From the NCBI RefSeq assembly GCF_902506575.1, contig NZ_LR732544.1, forward strand, positions 246,145 to 298,050: 51,906 bases of DNA, in the 5' to 3' direction. Source of the stretch: Streptomyces mexicanus. Its GTDB lineage: Bacteria; Actinomycetota; Actinomycetes; Streptomycetales; Streptomycetaceae. Positions 35,254 through 42,809 of the stretch are shown piece by piece. The notes below the pieces were generated by a model. It was not told the DNA's origin. It saw only the letters and a program-made list of their open reading frames with translations, and searched no databases. A program made the translations under genes and the position numbers. The number at the start of each line of letters is the position of its first letter. The first letter of the stretch is position 1.

Positions 35254-36831
35254 CTATCGAATGACCCGAAACGGCGGTCGCTGTGGGTGAGGGAGTCGAC
35301 GCTGACTGCCATATGGGGGGTTCTGAGACATGAGGTCAGCGGCCCGTTCGGCAATGGCGAGTACCGCGGCGTTCGTGTTGGCTGAAACGATGGACGGCAT
35401 GACGGAAGCATCTGCTACACGCAGACCGTGGACAGCGTGAACTCGCAGGTGATCGTCTACGACGGCCTCTTCATCGCTTCCGATCCGACAGGTACCGGCG
35501 TAGTGAAAGTAGGTGGTGAGACTTTCATGTACATGCTTTCGCAGGGCTGATGCATCACGCAGGCCGGGGCCGGGAAGCACTTCGGATCCCCGCCACGCGG
35601 AAAGAGCACGTGCCTCACCGATCTCGCGGGCACGTTGCAGACCCAGTACCAGGGCCTCGACGTCGCGACTGTCTCTCAGGTAGTTCGGGTTCACCAGCGG
35701 CGCCACATCCGGCTCACGACTAGCGAGGCGCACCCACCCTCGACTCCGCGGCGTCATGAGACTCACAGCGATCGAGTAACCCTCCGCAGGCCCGTGCAAG
35801 GCGGGACTGTGATAGGGGAGCGTTACGAACAAAGCCTGCAGATCAGGCCACCCGGTCAGTTCGCTGCGCCACAGGACACTGGCCTCGCCATGATTGTTGC
35901 GGCTCACCGGGATCGGTGCCGCGGCGCTGTAGACGATGCTGGTTTGCGGGTGATCCTGGAAGTTGGCTCCTACTCCGGGAAGGTCCACTACCACGTCGAC
36001 CCCTACATCCCGCAGATGCTCCGAGGGCCCGATGCCCGACAGCATCAACAGGTGTGGTGAGCCAATCGCCCCCGCCGCCAGAACCACTTCGCCCGAGCAG
36101 TCGACCGTCACCTCTTCCCCGCCCAGGGAATAGCACACCCCGACGCAACGGTCACCCACCATCCGGAGACGATGGACAAAGGCATCGGTGACGACGTCCA
36201 GGTTCGATCGACACAGCACGGGCCGCAGGTAGGCATCCGCCGCGCTCTGCCGACGTCCTGCGACGATGGTGAGATCGTGAAGGCCCGCCCCCTCCTGCAG
36301 ACCGCCGGCAGGATCGGCGGCACGCGCATGTCCGGCCTCGACGGCCGCTTCCACGCCTGCCACTGATACCGGATGGGGCCGGGACGCCGGCGCCACCCGC
36401 ATCGGCCCGTGCACACCTCGCACAGACGGATCGCGCCCCTGAGTACTTTCGCTGCGCCGGAAGAAGGGCAGCAAGTCCGCGAACCCCCATCCCCGGGCGC
36501 CGGCCTGGCCCCAGGCGTCATAGGAGGAATGGTGCCCACGCAGGAAGACCATTCCATTGATGCTGCTCGAACCGCCGATCCCCCGCCCCCGCGGCAGCGG
36601 ATACGACACACCCGTGGCCGCCTGCGTCACAGACACATCGTTCCAATCCGCGGAAGACCCCATCAACGACACCCACGCCCGCGGCGTCCGCACCGGTGCC
36701 TCGATCTCCGCGCTCCCTGCCTCGATCAGCAGCACTCGCACTGCCGCGTCTTGCGACAACCGAGCCGCGAGCACACTCCCGGCCGTCCCCGCACCGACCA
36801 CCACATAGTCGTAACCAATGACACAAGCCAT
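35254..36831 (-). CDS. GMC-family flavoprotein oxidoreductase
   Basis: The product is 525 residues from ATG 36831, with AAAGG about 9 nt upstream. The FAD site is DYVVVGAGTAGSVLAARLSQ. GMC signature 1 is RGRGIGGSSSINGMVFLRG and signature 2 is GAIGSPHLLMLSGIGP. The C-terminal catalytic histidine region is TYFHYAGTCRIGS, followed by NTNAAVLAIAERAADLM. It resembles choline or alcohol dehydrogenases and oxidises a primary or secondary alcohol. The substrate is unknown. Linked to the IclR regulator 201 nt downstream. Confidence 0.93.
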   Translation of the reverse strand: MACVIGYDYVVVGAGTAGSVLAARLSQDAAVRVLLIEAGSAEIEAPVRTPRAWVSLMGSSADWNDVSVTQAATGVSYPLPRGRGIGGSSSINGMVFLRGHHSSYDAWGQAGARGWGFADLLPFFRRSESTQGRDPSVRGVHGPMRVAPASRPHPVSVAGVEAAVEAGHARAADPAGGLQEGAGLHDLTIVAGRRQSAADAYLRPVLCRSNLDVVTDAFVHRLRMVGDRCVGVCYSLGGEEVTVDCSGEVVLAAGAIGSPHLLMLSGIGPSEHLRDVGVDVVVDLPGVGANFQDHPQTSIVYSAAAPIPVSRNNHGEASVLWRSELTGWPDLQALFVTLPYHSPALHGPAEGYSIAVSLMTPRSRGWVRLASREPDVAPLVNPNYLRDSRDVEALVLGLQRAREIGEARALSAWRGSEVLPGPGLRDASALRKHVHESLTTYFHYAGTCRIGSDEEAVVDDHLRVHAVHGLRVADASVMPSIVSANTNAAVLAIAERAADLMSQNPPYGSQRRLPHPQRPPFRVIR

Positions 36832-37076
36832 GATGAAAGGACCTTTCTGATACGGTCCTCTCGATACAACCCCGCAGGCCCGTTCCTCCCCAAGCCTGTG
36901 CCAGTCAGCGGAACAGCCTCCCCAGTCCGCTTGGCCCGGCCCTGAACAGCGCGGCGGCCTACGACCTCGATGCGCTGACGGCCTGACCGGTGTCCCGGCC
37001 CCACGAACAGCGCGTCCGTCTCTTGAGGCGGCGCCGCGCACACCGGGGGCAGGTGGCGGGGTGCGCCTCCCAGCTG
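36832..37076. other. Upstream region of the GMC gene
   Basis: No gene seen. It holds the ribosome-binding site and promoter region of the minus-strand GMC gene, then unassigned sequence up to the SDR relic. Confidence 0.4.
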
Positions 37077-37214
37077 TCAGCCGAGGGGGAAGGACGTGGC
37101 CGTGAGCCGTGCGAGAGGTCCCAGAGCTCGGCGGCAAGGGCGGCGTCCTGGGCGGTGGCGCTGCGGGAGACCAGTGTGGGCCGGCCGCGCTGTCCGCCCC
37201 GGCCTACGTAGGAC
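37077..37214 (-). pseudogene. SDR C-terminal relic
   Basis: The minus strand reads SRSATAQDAALAAELWDLS, then after a shift ARLTATSFPLG and stop. This is the usual end of retinol-dehydrogenase-like SDR proteins in Streptomyces. Only about 45 residues remain, cut by the IS630 relic. Confidence 0.5.
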
Positions 37215-37397
37215 GTCGGTCTTCGACGCCCATCCCGGCAGGACCGTCAAGGCTCTCTTCAGGCGAGGCGCCCCCCAAGCGCACCGACGTCCGGCGCCGA
37301 CATCGAGCGCGACATCCGAACCTGGCTCGCGGACTGGAACGAACACCCCAGACCCTTCGTCTGGACGAAGACCGCCGACGAAATCCTCGACTACAGG
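37215..37397 (+). mobile_element. IS630-type transposase 3' relic
   Basis: The plus strand encodes IERDIRTWLADWNEHPRPFV and WTKTADEILDY, the C-terminal end of IS630-family transposases. Upstream catalytic parts are missing. It ends at about 37,395, inside a VOC-family gene. Confidence 0.72.
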
Positions 37398-37606
37398 CCC
37401 CGCACGGAGCCAGGCTCGGCGTCGGTGAGACCCACTCCGATCTGCACCGAGCACGCGGAGCCAGGAGGCGTCAGCTGTACGACACGGAAATCGGGACTGG
37501 ACCCGTAATCCACGTCCAGGTGGAAACCCAGACGCTCGGTGTAGAAGGCCAAAGGGCGGTCGACATCGGTCACAGGGAGGATGACGACTTCGAGCGTGTA
37601 GTCCAT
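37391..37606 (-). pseudogene. VOC/glyoxalase-family protein truncated by IS relic
   Basis: ATG 37606 opens MDYTLEVVILPVTDVDRPLA and FYTERLGFHLDVDY, the first half of a glyoxalase/bleomycin-resistance fold. It runs to SACSVQIGVGLTDAEPG and stops after 71 residues in sequence from the IS junction (family length about 130). A truncated relic, divergent from the MOSC-reductase gene. Confidence 0.8.
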
Positions 37607-37861
37607 CTGATCATTCTGGTCAGTACCGCGCGACCCCGCCACCTTGCGAGCATGCACGATACGAATGATTTGCCCAGGGAAAACGAATGGACACAGTCCT
37701 TCCGCGCCGGTTCCACGATTTCGAAGAGTCTCAGTGAATGCACCACCAGATCCATGATCACGAAATCGCGGCGGCACCGGCCCGGAACTAGGATCGGCCC
37801 CAAGGAACAGATCACAGAGCCAGAAAAGCTACCCGGCCGGCCACCCCGCAGGAGGTCCGCA

Positions 37862-39622
37862 ATGGCCACGCTGCTGTCCGTCAACGTAGGCATGCCCAAG
37901 GATGTCTCCTGGCAGGGAAGGACCGTCCGCACCGGAGCCTGGAAGGTCCCCGTCCAAGGCTCACGCATGGTCCGGCGGCTGAACGTCGAAGGAGACGGCC
38001 AAGGAGACCTCGCCGGACACGGTGGCGAAATCCGCGCCGTCCTCGTCTACCAGCTGCAGTCCTACCAGTACTGGCAGAAGCAACTCGGTCGTGACGACCT
38101 GACCTTCGGGATGTTCGGGGAGAACTTCACCGTCGACGGACTGCCCGACGACGACGTGTGCATCGGCGACCGGTACCGCATCGGCCAAGCCGAATTCGAA
38201 GTCACCCAGCCACGCGTCACCTGCTATCGCGTCGGCATGCGCCTGGGCGAACCCGCCATGGCCTCCCTGCTGGTCGCCCACCACCGCCCCGGCTTCTACC
38301 TGCGCGTCATCAGCGAGGGACACGTCCAGGCCGGCGACGAGATCACCCTTACCCGCAAGGGCCCGGAAGAACTCAGCGTCGCCGACACCGACGCACTGCT
38401 CTACCTCCCCGGCCGTGACCCCGCGAAGCTACGCAAAGCCCTGGACATCCCCGCGCTCAGCCCCGGATGGCAGCAGTCCTTCCGCGAGCTCGCCGCCGCC
38501 CAACAACCCACACAGGAGCCGGGATGGCCCGGCGAACGCGCCACCGCCCAACAACCCAGAGAGGCGCCAAGATGGCCTGGGTTCAAAACGATGCGCGTCG
38601 CACGCATCGTCCCCGAGACCCCCACCGTCTCGTCGATCTACCTCAAGACCACTGACGGCACACCCCTACCCGAGGCCCGCCCAGGCCAGTACCTCTCCCT
38701 CCGCCTACCCGTCGCCGACGCCGCCCCCGCCGTGCGCACCTACTCACTCTCGTCCACTTCCGAAGAAGGCACCTACCGCATCAGCGTCAAGCACGAACCC
38801 CACGGGAAAGTCAGCAGCTACATCCATACCAGGCTTCTCCCAGGGGACCTATTGGGCGTCGCCAGCCCTCGCGGAACGTTCGTACTCCAAGAAGGCACCC
38901 GCCCGATCGCTCTCATCTCCGCGGGGATCGGTGCTACTCCGGTGCTCGCCATGCTTCACCACCTAGCCGCCAAAAGAGATCCACGGCCTGTCTGGTGGAT
39001 CCACACCGCACACGACCGCGCCCACCACGCCTTCGCGGACGAGACGCACACGCTTCTCGGGCGACTCCCCAACGCCCACGAGCACATCTATTACACCTGC
39101 GAAACCGCAGGCCCCGAAAGGTCCTACATCACCCAGGGCCGCCCTACTGCCTCATCCCTCGCGGTCCTGGGCATCCCCGCCGACGCCGACGCCTACCTTT
39201 GCGGACCGCCTGCCTTCATGGACGACATTGCCGGCTTCTTGCGCGATCGCGGCCTGAGCCCCGAGAGGATCCACACGGAACAATTCAGCGCCCTCCCAGC
39301 CATCAACCCTGGCATCGCGCCCACTGGCGCCGTCCGGCCGCACCAACCAGCCGGTCCCAGGGGCACCGGCCCCCTCATCACCTTCGCTCGCAGCGGCGTC
39401 ACCACCCCATGGTCACCCGCACATGCTTCCCTCCTCGATCTCGCCGAAGCCTGCGACATCCCCACACGCTGGTCCTGCCGCACTGGCGTTTGTCACACCT
39501 GCATCACTCAGCTCGTGGCAGGTGACATCACCTACACCACCCCGCCCCTCGAACTGCCCGAGGCCGGGACCATCCTCGTCTGCTGCAGTGCACCGACCAC
39601 CGAGGTCGTCCTCGATCTCTAA
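37862..39622 (+). CDS. MOSC domain fused to FAD/NAD and [2Fe-2S] reductase
   Basis: The product is 586 residues from ATG 37862 with an ideal AGGAGGT 5 nt upstream. Residues 1-215 are a YiiM-type MOSC domain (HGGEIRAVLVYQLQSY, FGENFTVDG, C121 in PRVTCYRVGMRLGEP). A Pro/Gln linker (212-240) follows. About 241-340 is the FAD domain (RTYSLS 292-297, GKVSSYIHT) and about 345-470 the NAD domain (SAGIGATPVLAMLHH, YLCGPPAFM). About 500-586 is a plant-type ferredoxin domain with C539, C544, C547 and C574. It probably moves electrons from NAD(P)H through FAD and Fe-S to a substrate on the MOSC or molybdenum-cofactor side, such as N-hydroxylated compounds; this is inference. Confidence 0.92.
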   Translation: MATLLSVNVGMPKDVSWQGRTVRTGAWKVPVQGSRMVRRLNVEGDGQGDLAGHGGEIRAVLVYQLQSYQYWQKQLGRDDLTFGMFGENFTVDGLPDDDVCIGDRYRIGQAEFEVTQPRVTCYRVGMRLGEPAMASLLVAHHRPGFYLRVISEGHVQAGDEITLTRKGPEELSVADTDALLYLPGRDPAKLRKALDIPALSPGWQQSFRELAAAQQPTQEPGWPGERATAQQPREAPRWPGFKTMRVARIVPETPTVSSIYLKTTDGTPLPEARPGQYLSLRLPVADAAPAVRTYSLSSTSEEGTYRISVKHEPHGKVSSYIHTRLLPGDLLGVASPRGTFVLQEGTRPIALISAGIGATPVLAMLHHLAAKRDPRPVWWIHTAHDRAHHAFADETHTLLGRLPNAHEHIYYTCETAGPERSYITQGRPTASSLAVLGIPADADAYLCGPPAFMDDIAGFLRDRGLSPERIHTEQFSALPAINPGIAPTGAVRPHQPAGPRGTGPLITFARSGVTTPWSPAHASLLDLAEACDIPTRWSCRTGVCHTCITQLVAGDITYTTPPLELPEAGTILVCCSAPTTEVVLDL

Positions 39623-39945
39623 TGAGCTGGCAGCTGTCGAAATGCGATCTTGCCGAAGCCCATCGAGCCCTCTTCAGCGCCCCATACCACGACGCCGAAC
39701 GCAACGGCGGCTGTCGGTTTACGGGACATGCCGCTTACGGGGCAAGCCGCTGCGGTTGACGATTAGCCGGTCGGCGAGGACCTTGAGCGCATCCGCGCGG
39801 CCCGTGACCCCTGGACGGCCTTGAGCTCGCTGCGGACGGCAGCCACCACCAGCTTCCGGGCAGCAGGGCGGTCCAGGCGGCGCGCCCGCACCAGGCCGAC
39901 CGGGGCCAGGAGGGCATGCAAGTCCTCCGGCGGCAGGGACACACC
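39623..39945 (-). other. Unrecognised minus-strand remnant
   Basis: Minus-strand frames between about 39,720 and 39,945 give LLAPVGLVRARRLDRPAARK, LVVAAVRSELKAVQG and, after a shift, ADALKVLADRLIVNRSGLPR. It looks like real coding sequence that decayed, but I cannot place the family. The first 100 bp after the MOSC-reductase stop show nothing. Confidence 0.3.
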
Positions 39946-40535
39946 TCAGTGCTGAGGTACCACTGCGACCGGGCAGACGGCGTGACGGAGCACTGCATGT
40001 GCCATGCTCCCGAGGGCAGCCCGAGGGGGCCGCGCCGTCGTGGAGCGCCAAGGGCGAGGAGGTCGGCCGTGGCCGAGTGGGCGAGCAACACGTGGCGGGC
40101 GGAGCCCTCCGTGATGACACGGCGCACCGGCATGTCGGGATGATCACGTTCTGCATCGCACAGAGCACGGTCGAGCATGGCCGCTGCCTGATCCTCGTGT
40201 TCGTGCGCGGGGTTCCCGACGAATAGGGGATGCGCCTGGGCCCTGTGGCCGGGGCGACGCCAGGTGTGTATGGCTTCCAGGACGGAGTGTCGCGCCTGGG
40301 CCTCGTGGAGGCGAAGCGGATCGCCGCAGCGCCGCTTGCGGGGTCGTCCACGCCGACCACGATCGGACCATTGGCTGGTTGCCGGTTCTTTCGGGGGCAG
40401 CGTACGACGACGACGGTGCAGGGGGCGCGCGTCGCCGAGGAGCGGCTGACCGAGCCCAGCAGCGTACCTGTGATGGGTCCTCTTCCCCGGCAGCCTGTGA
40501 CGACGACGGTGGCGCGTCGGGCCTCGCGCAACAAG
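39946..40535 (-). pseudogene. Two-domain universal stress protein, truncated and frameshifted
   Basis: Readable pieces are ATVVVTGCRGRGPITGTLLG (the G-x2-G-x9-G ATP loop of the first USP domain), NGPIVVGVDDPASGAAAIRF (start of the second domain), MLDRALCDAERDHPDMPVRR and ARHVLLAHSATADLLALGAP. The end HAVCPVAVVPQH is in another frame. There are frameshifts near 40,310 and 40,010. The N-terminal half of domain 1 is missing and replaced by repeat copy 3, in frame by chance. Confidence 0.78.
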
Positions 40536-40670
40536 GTGGCTTCGGTGTCCTCGTCAACGAGGGTGATCCGGACGCCGTGGAGGTTGCCGTACTCGCCGAT
40601 CCAGCCGGAGAACTTCCGCCGCGCCGTCGCCTCGCCGGCCCACCAGCCCTGCATCACCGCACGGCCGCCG
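40536..40670 (-). repeat. Repeat copy 3 (middle of the MPVERYHL-type gene)
   Basis: The minus strand reads AVMQGWWAGEATARRKFSGW, IGEYGNLHGVRITLVDEDT and then runs directly into the USP relic. The first 17 codons of the gene, including its start, are missing at about 40,670. Confidence 0.78.
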
Positions 40671-41275
40671 CCAGCACTACACCCTCCACCTGGACCGTCC
40701 CCTGCCCCACCCAGCAGAATCCCACCTGCCCGTCCGGGAACTCCTGGCCCTCCCGCCGGAGGGTGTCTTGCCGCTCTCTGTGGTCAGGCTGCGCCGACCG
40801 CCGGAGGACCTCCCGCCCCCGCACCGGCGGGGCGGGGGCGGGGGAATGAGGCTGGCGCCTTCTGACCAGCGCGGTGACCATCACCCACGCTCCAGCCGGG
40901 CCAAAACCGTCCACGCCCGCTTTCCTCGGCGACGGGCTCATGTCCGGGCCAGCGTTTCCTACCTGCGGCCCCTGTACGGCGGAGGATTCGCCGACTCCTG
41001 GCCGACGACATGGGCGGCCATCGAACTGTTTGCCCGCCGCGGCACCTGGGAGAACGGGTGAACCGGCACCGCCGGCGCCCGCGTCGCGCACTGCCATGGT
41101 GGACCTGGCGGCAGACTTGGATCCTCGGTACTGCGCTTGCCGCCCTGGCGCTCGTGCTGCGCCGCCCCTTGTAGAAGACCCCGGCTGGACCGGAACGGGA
41201 CGTCACATCCCCTGGCCCAGCCGGCCGGACCGTCGGCCCGCGCCCCCCTGTCGCCGGCTGGCAGTCCCTCACCCG
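40671..41275. other. Unassigned fragments (605 bp)
   Basis: The plus strand shows HYTLHLDRPLPHPAESHLPV and RELLALPPEGVLPLSVV at about 40,676-40,830, and later LYGGGFADSWPTTWAAIELF near 41,000-41,050 ending in TGA. Both look like pieces of genes, but I cannot name them. No intact gene is supported. Confidence 0.4.
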
Positions 41276-41314
41276 GTGCCCCTGGACCGATACCCCCGAT
41301 CGGTCCAGGGGCAC
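41276..41314. terminator. Perfect 16-bp hairpin
   Basis: GTGCCCCTGGACCGAT (41276-41291) and its exact complement (41299-41314) enclose a 7-nt loop. It is the strongest hairpin in the window, suited to be the terminator of a minus-strand gene from 41688. It sits directly before the G-rich block. Confidence 0.75.
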
Positions 41315-41339
41315 TGCCCTATCTGCGGGCGCCTCGGCG

Positions 41340-41600
41340 GCGCCGCCCCGCGCCGGCGCGGGGCGGCCCCGCGGCGCGCGGGGCGGGGGGGGCGGGGGCG
41401 GCGGGGGGGGGGGCGGCGCGGGGGGGGGGGGGGGCCGGCCCCGCCGGGGGGGGGGGGGGGGGGGGCGGGGGGGGGGGCGCCCGCGGCCGCGGCCCCCGGG
41501 GGGCGGCGGGCCGGGCGGGGCCCCGGGCCGGGGGGGGCGGCCGGGGGCCGGGCGGGGGGCCCCCGGCCCCCGCGGCGCGGGGCGGCGCCCGGCGGCCCGT
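41340..41600. other. Low-complexity G/C block, probable sequence artefact
   Basis: About 260 bp consist almost only of G and C, with G-runs of 10 to more than 20 bases (41421-41480 is nearly all G). This is not normal Streptomyces coding or intergenic sequence. It follows a strong hairpin and interrupts a gene entering from 41688. Confidence 0.75.
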
Positions 41601-41688
41601 CCCGCCGGTCTCCCCCGTCCCCGTTCTCCCGGTGCTCTCGCCGCTCTCCCCCGCCCCGGCCCGCTCCCGCGGCTGCTGCGTCCCCATG
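41340..41688 (-). CDS. Unidentified protein, interrupted by the low-complexity block
   Basis: ATG 41688 follows AGGAGG by 5 nt on the minus strand. The start MGTQQPRERAGAGESGESTG is followed by a Gly/Thr/Arg-rich stretch until the sequence becomes uninterpretable at about 41,600. With the hairpin at 41276 as terminator the gene would be roughly 115 codons. The product cannot be identified. Confidence 0.45.
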
Positions 41689-42092
41689 ACCGCCTCCTGC
41701 GCTCGTGTCGTCCGTGCGCGCCGATCGTAGGTGCGTGGGCATGACATCCGGGAGACCTCGCGCCGAACACGGCGCCGCCGCCCGGTGTCGCGCGGATGAC
41801 GACCCCGAGGCCGGCCGCCCGGGACGCGCACGCGGGGTGCGCGCCGCCGCGGGGCAGAGGGGCGGGCGCGGGTGCCGGACACGGACGGGCGCGAGCGGGA
41901 CGGGTGACGATCCGTAATCTCCGTCACAGCCCTCCGGCCGTGTCGCCGTCGGGCGACGGCAGGGACGTGCAGGTAAACGTACGTCAACAGTGTGTAAGAG
42001 GTGGTGAGCCCGATGTGCGCGCGCACCCGCGCCGCGAGTATCGTCCTCACCTGCACAGACTCATAAGGAATCCCTGGACACCGGAGGGCCAG
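41689..42092. promoter_or_regulatory. Divergent upstream region
   Basis: This is 404 bp between the minus-strand gene at 41688 and the acyltransferase. GTGCAGGT near 41,967 and ACCTGCAC near 42,049 are inverted copies about 75 bp apart. CATAAG near 42,062 could be the -10 of the acyltransferase promoter. No further gene is seen. Confidence 0.35.
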
Positions 42093-42764
42093 TTGTCCCG
42101 CTTCGCGCTCATCAAGGCAGTGCTCGGCCCGGTCATGCGCCTGATGTTCCGGCCACGGGTGGAGGGCGCGGAGCACATCCCCGGTGACGGTCCGGTCATC
42201 CTGGCCGGCAACCATCTGACGTTCATCGACTCGATGATCCTGCCGCTGGTCTGCGACCGTCAGGTCTTCTTCATCGGCAAGGACGAGTACGTCACCGGCA
42301 AGGGGTTCAAGGGCCGGCTGATGGCCTGGTTCTTCACCGGCGTCGGCATGATCCCGGTCGACCGCGACGGCGGCAAGGGCGGGGTCGCCGCGCTGATGAC
42401 GGGCCGCCGGATCCTGGAGGAGGGCAAGGTCTTCGGGATCTACCCCGAGGGCACCCGCTCCCCCGACGGGCGCCTGTACCGGGGCCGCACCGGCATCGCG
42501 CGGCTGACGCTGATGACCGGCGCCCCGGTGGTGCCGTTCGCCATGATCGGCACCGACAAGATCCAGCCGGGCGGCACGGGCATGCCCCGGACCGGCCAGG
42601 TCACCGTCCGCTTCGGCGAGCCCATGGAGTTCTCGCGCTACGAGGGCATGGACCGCGACCGCTATGTGCTGCGGGCGGTGACCGACTCGGTGATGGCCGA
42701 GGTCATGCGGCTGTCCGGGCAGGAGTACGTGGACATGTACGCCACCAAGGCGAAGGCCGCGTAG
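42093..42764 (+). CDS. 1-acyl-sn-glycerol-3-phosphate acyltransferase family protein
   Basis: The product is 223 residues. TTG 42093 is chosen because GGAGGG ends 4 nt before it and the protein then starts MSRFALIKAVLGPVMRLMF. The PlsC motif HX4D is in NHLTFID, with later EGTRS (substrate phosphate site) and GAPVVPFAMIG. A hydrophobic N-terminal helix suggests membrane association. It adds an acyl chain to lysophosphatidic acid or a related lipid. Conserved in Streptomyces. Confidence 0.93.
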   Translation: MSRFALIKAVLGPVMRLMFRPRVEGAEHIPGDGPVILAGNHLTFIDSMILPLVCDRQVFFIGKDEYVTGKGFKGRLMAWFFTGVGMIPVDRDGGKGGVAALMTGRRILEEGKVFGIYPEGTRSPDGRLYRGRTGIARLTLMTGAPVVPFAMIGTDKIQPGGTGMPRTGQVTVRFGEPMEFSRYEGMDRDRYVLRAVTDSVMAEVMRLSGQEYVDMYATKAKAA

Positions 42765-42765
42765 C

Positions 42766-42808
42766 CCCGGCCGCGCGGGGCCGTCGCCCCGCGTCCGCGG
42801 GGACCGGC
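42766..42808. terminator. Bidirectional GC hairpins
   Basis: CCCCGCG-TC-CGCGGGG and an overlapping GGCCGCGCGGGGCC structure fill the 45 bp between the convergent acyltransferase and MFS genes. Confidence 0.6.
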
Positions 42809-42809
42809 C

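Noticed and set aside
41340..41600. G-tract as a genuine G-quadruplex regulatory region
   Set aside because: It lies inside a gene, has runs beyond any normal genomic G-tract, and resembles the degraded window end, so an artefact is more likely.
41319..42215. Long proline/glycine-rich open frames across the G block
   Set aside because: They arise only from the low-complexity sequence and have no start or family signal beyond the first 30 residues from 41688.
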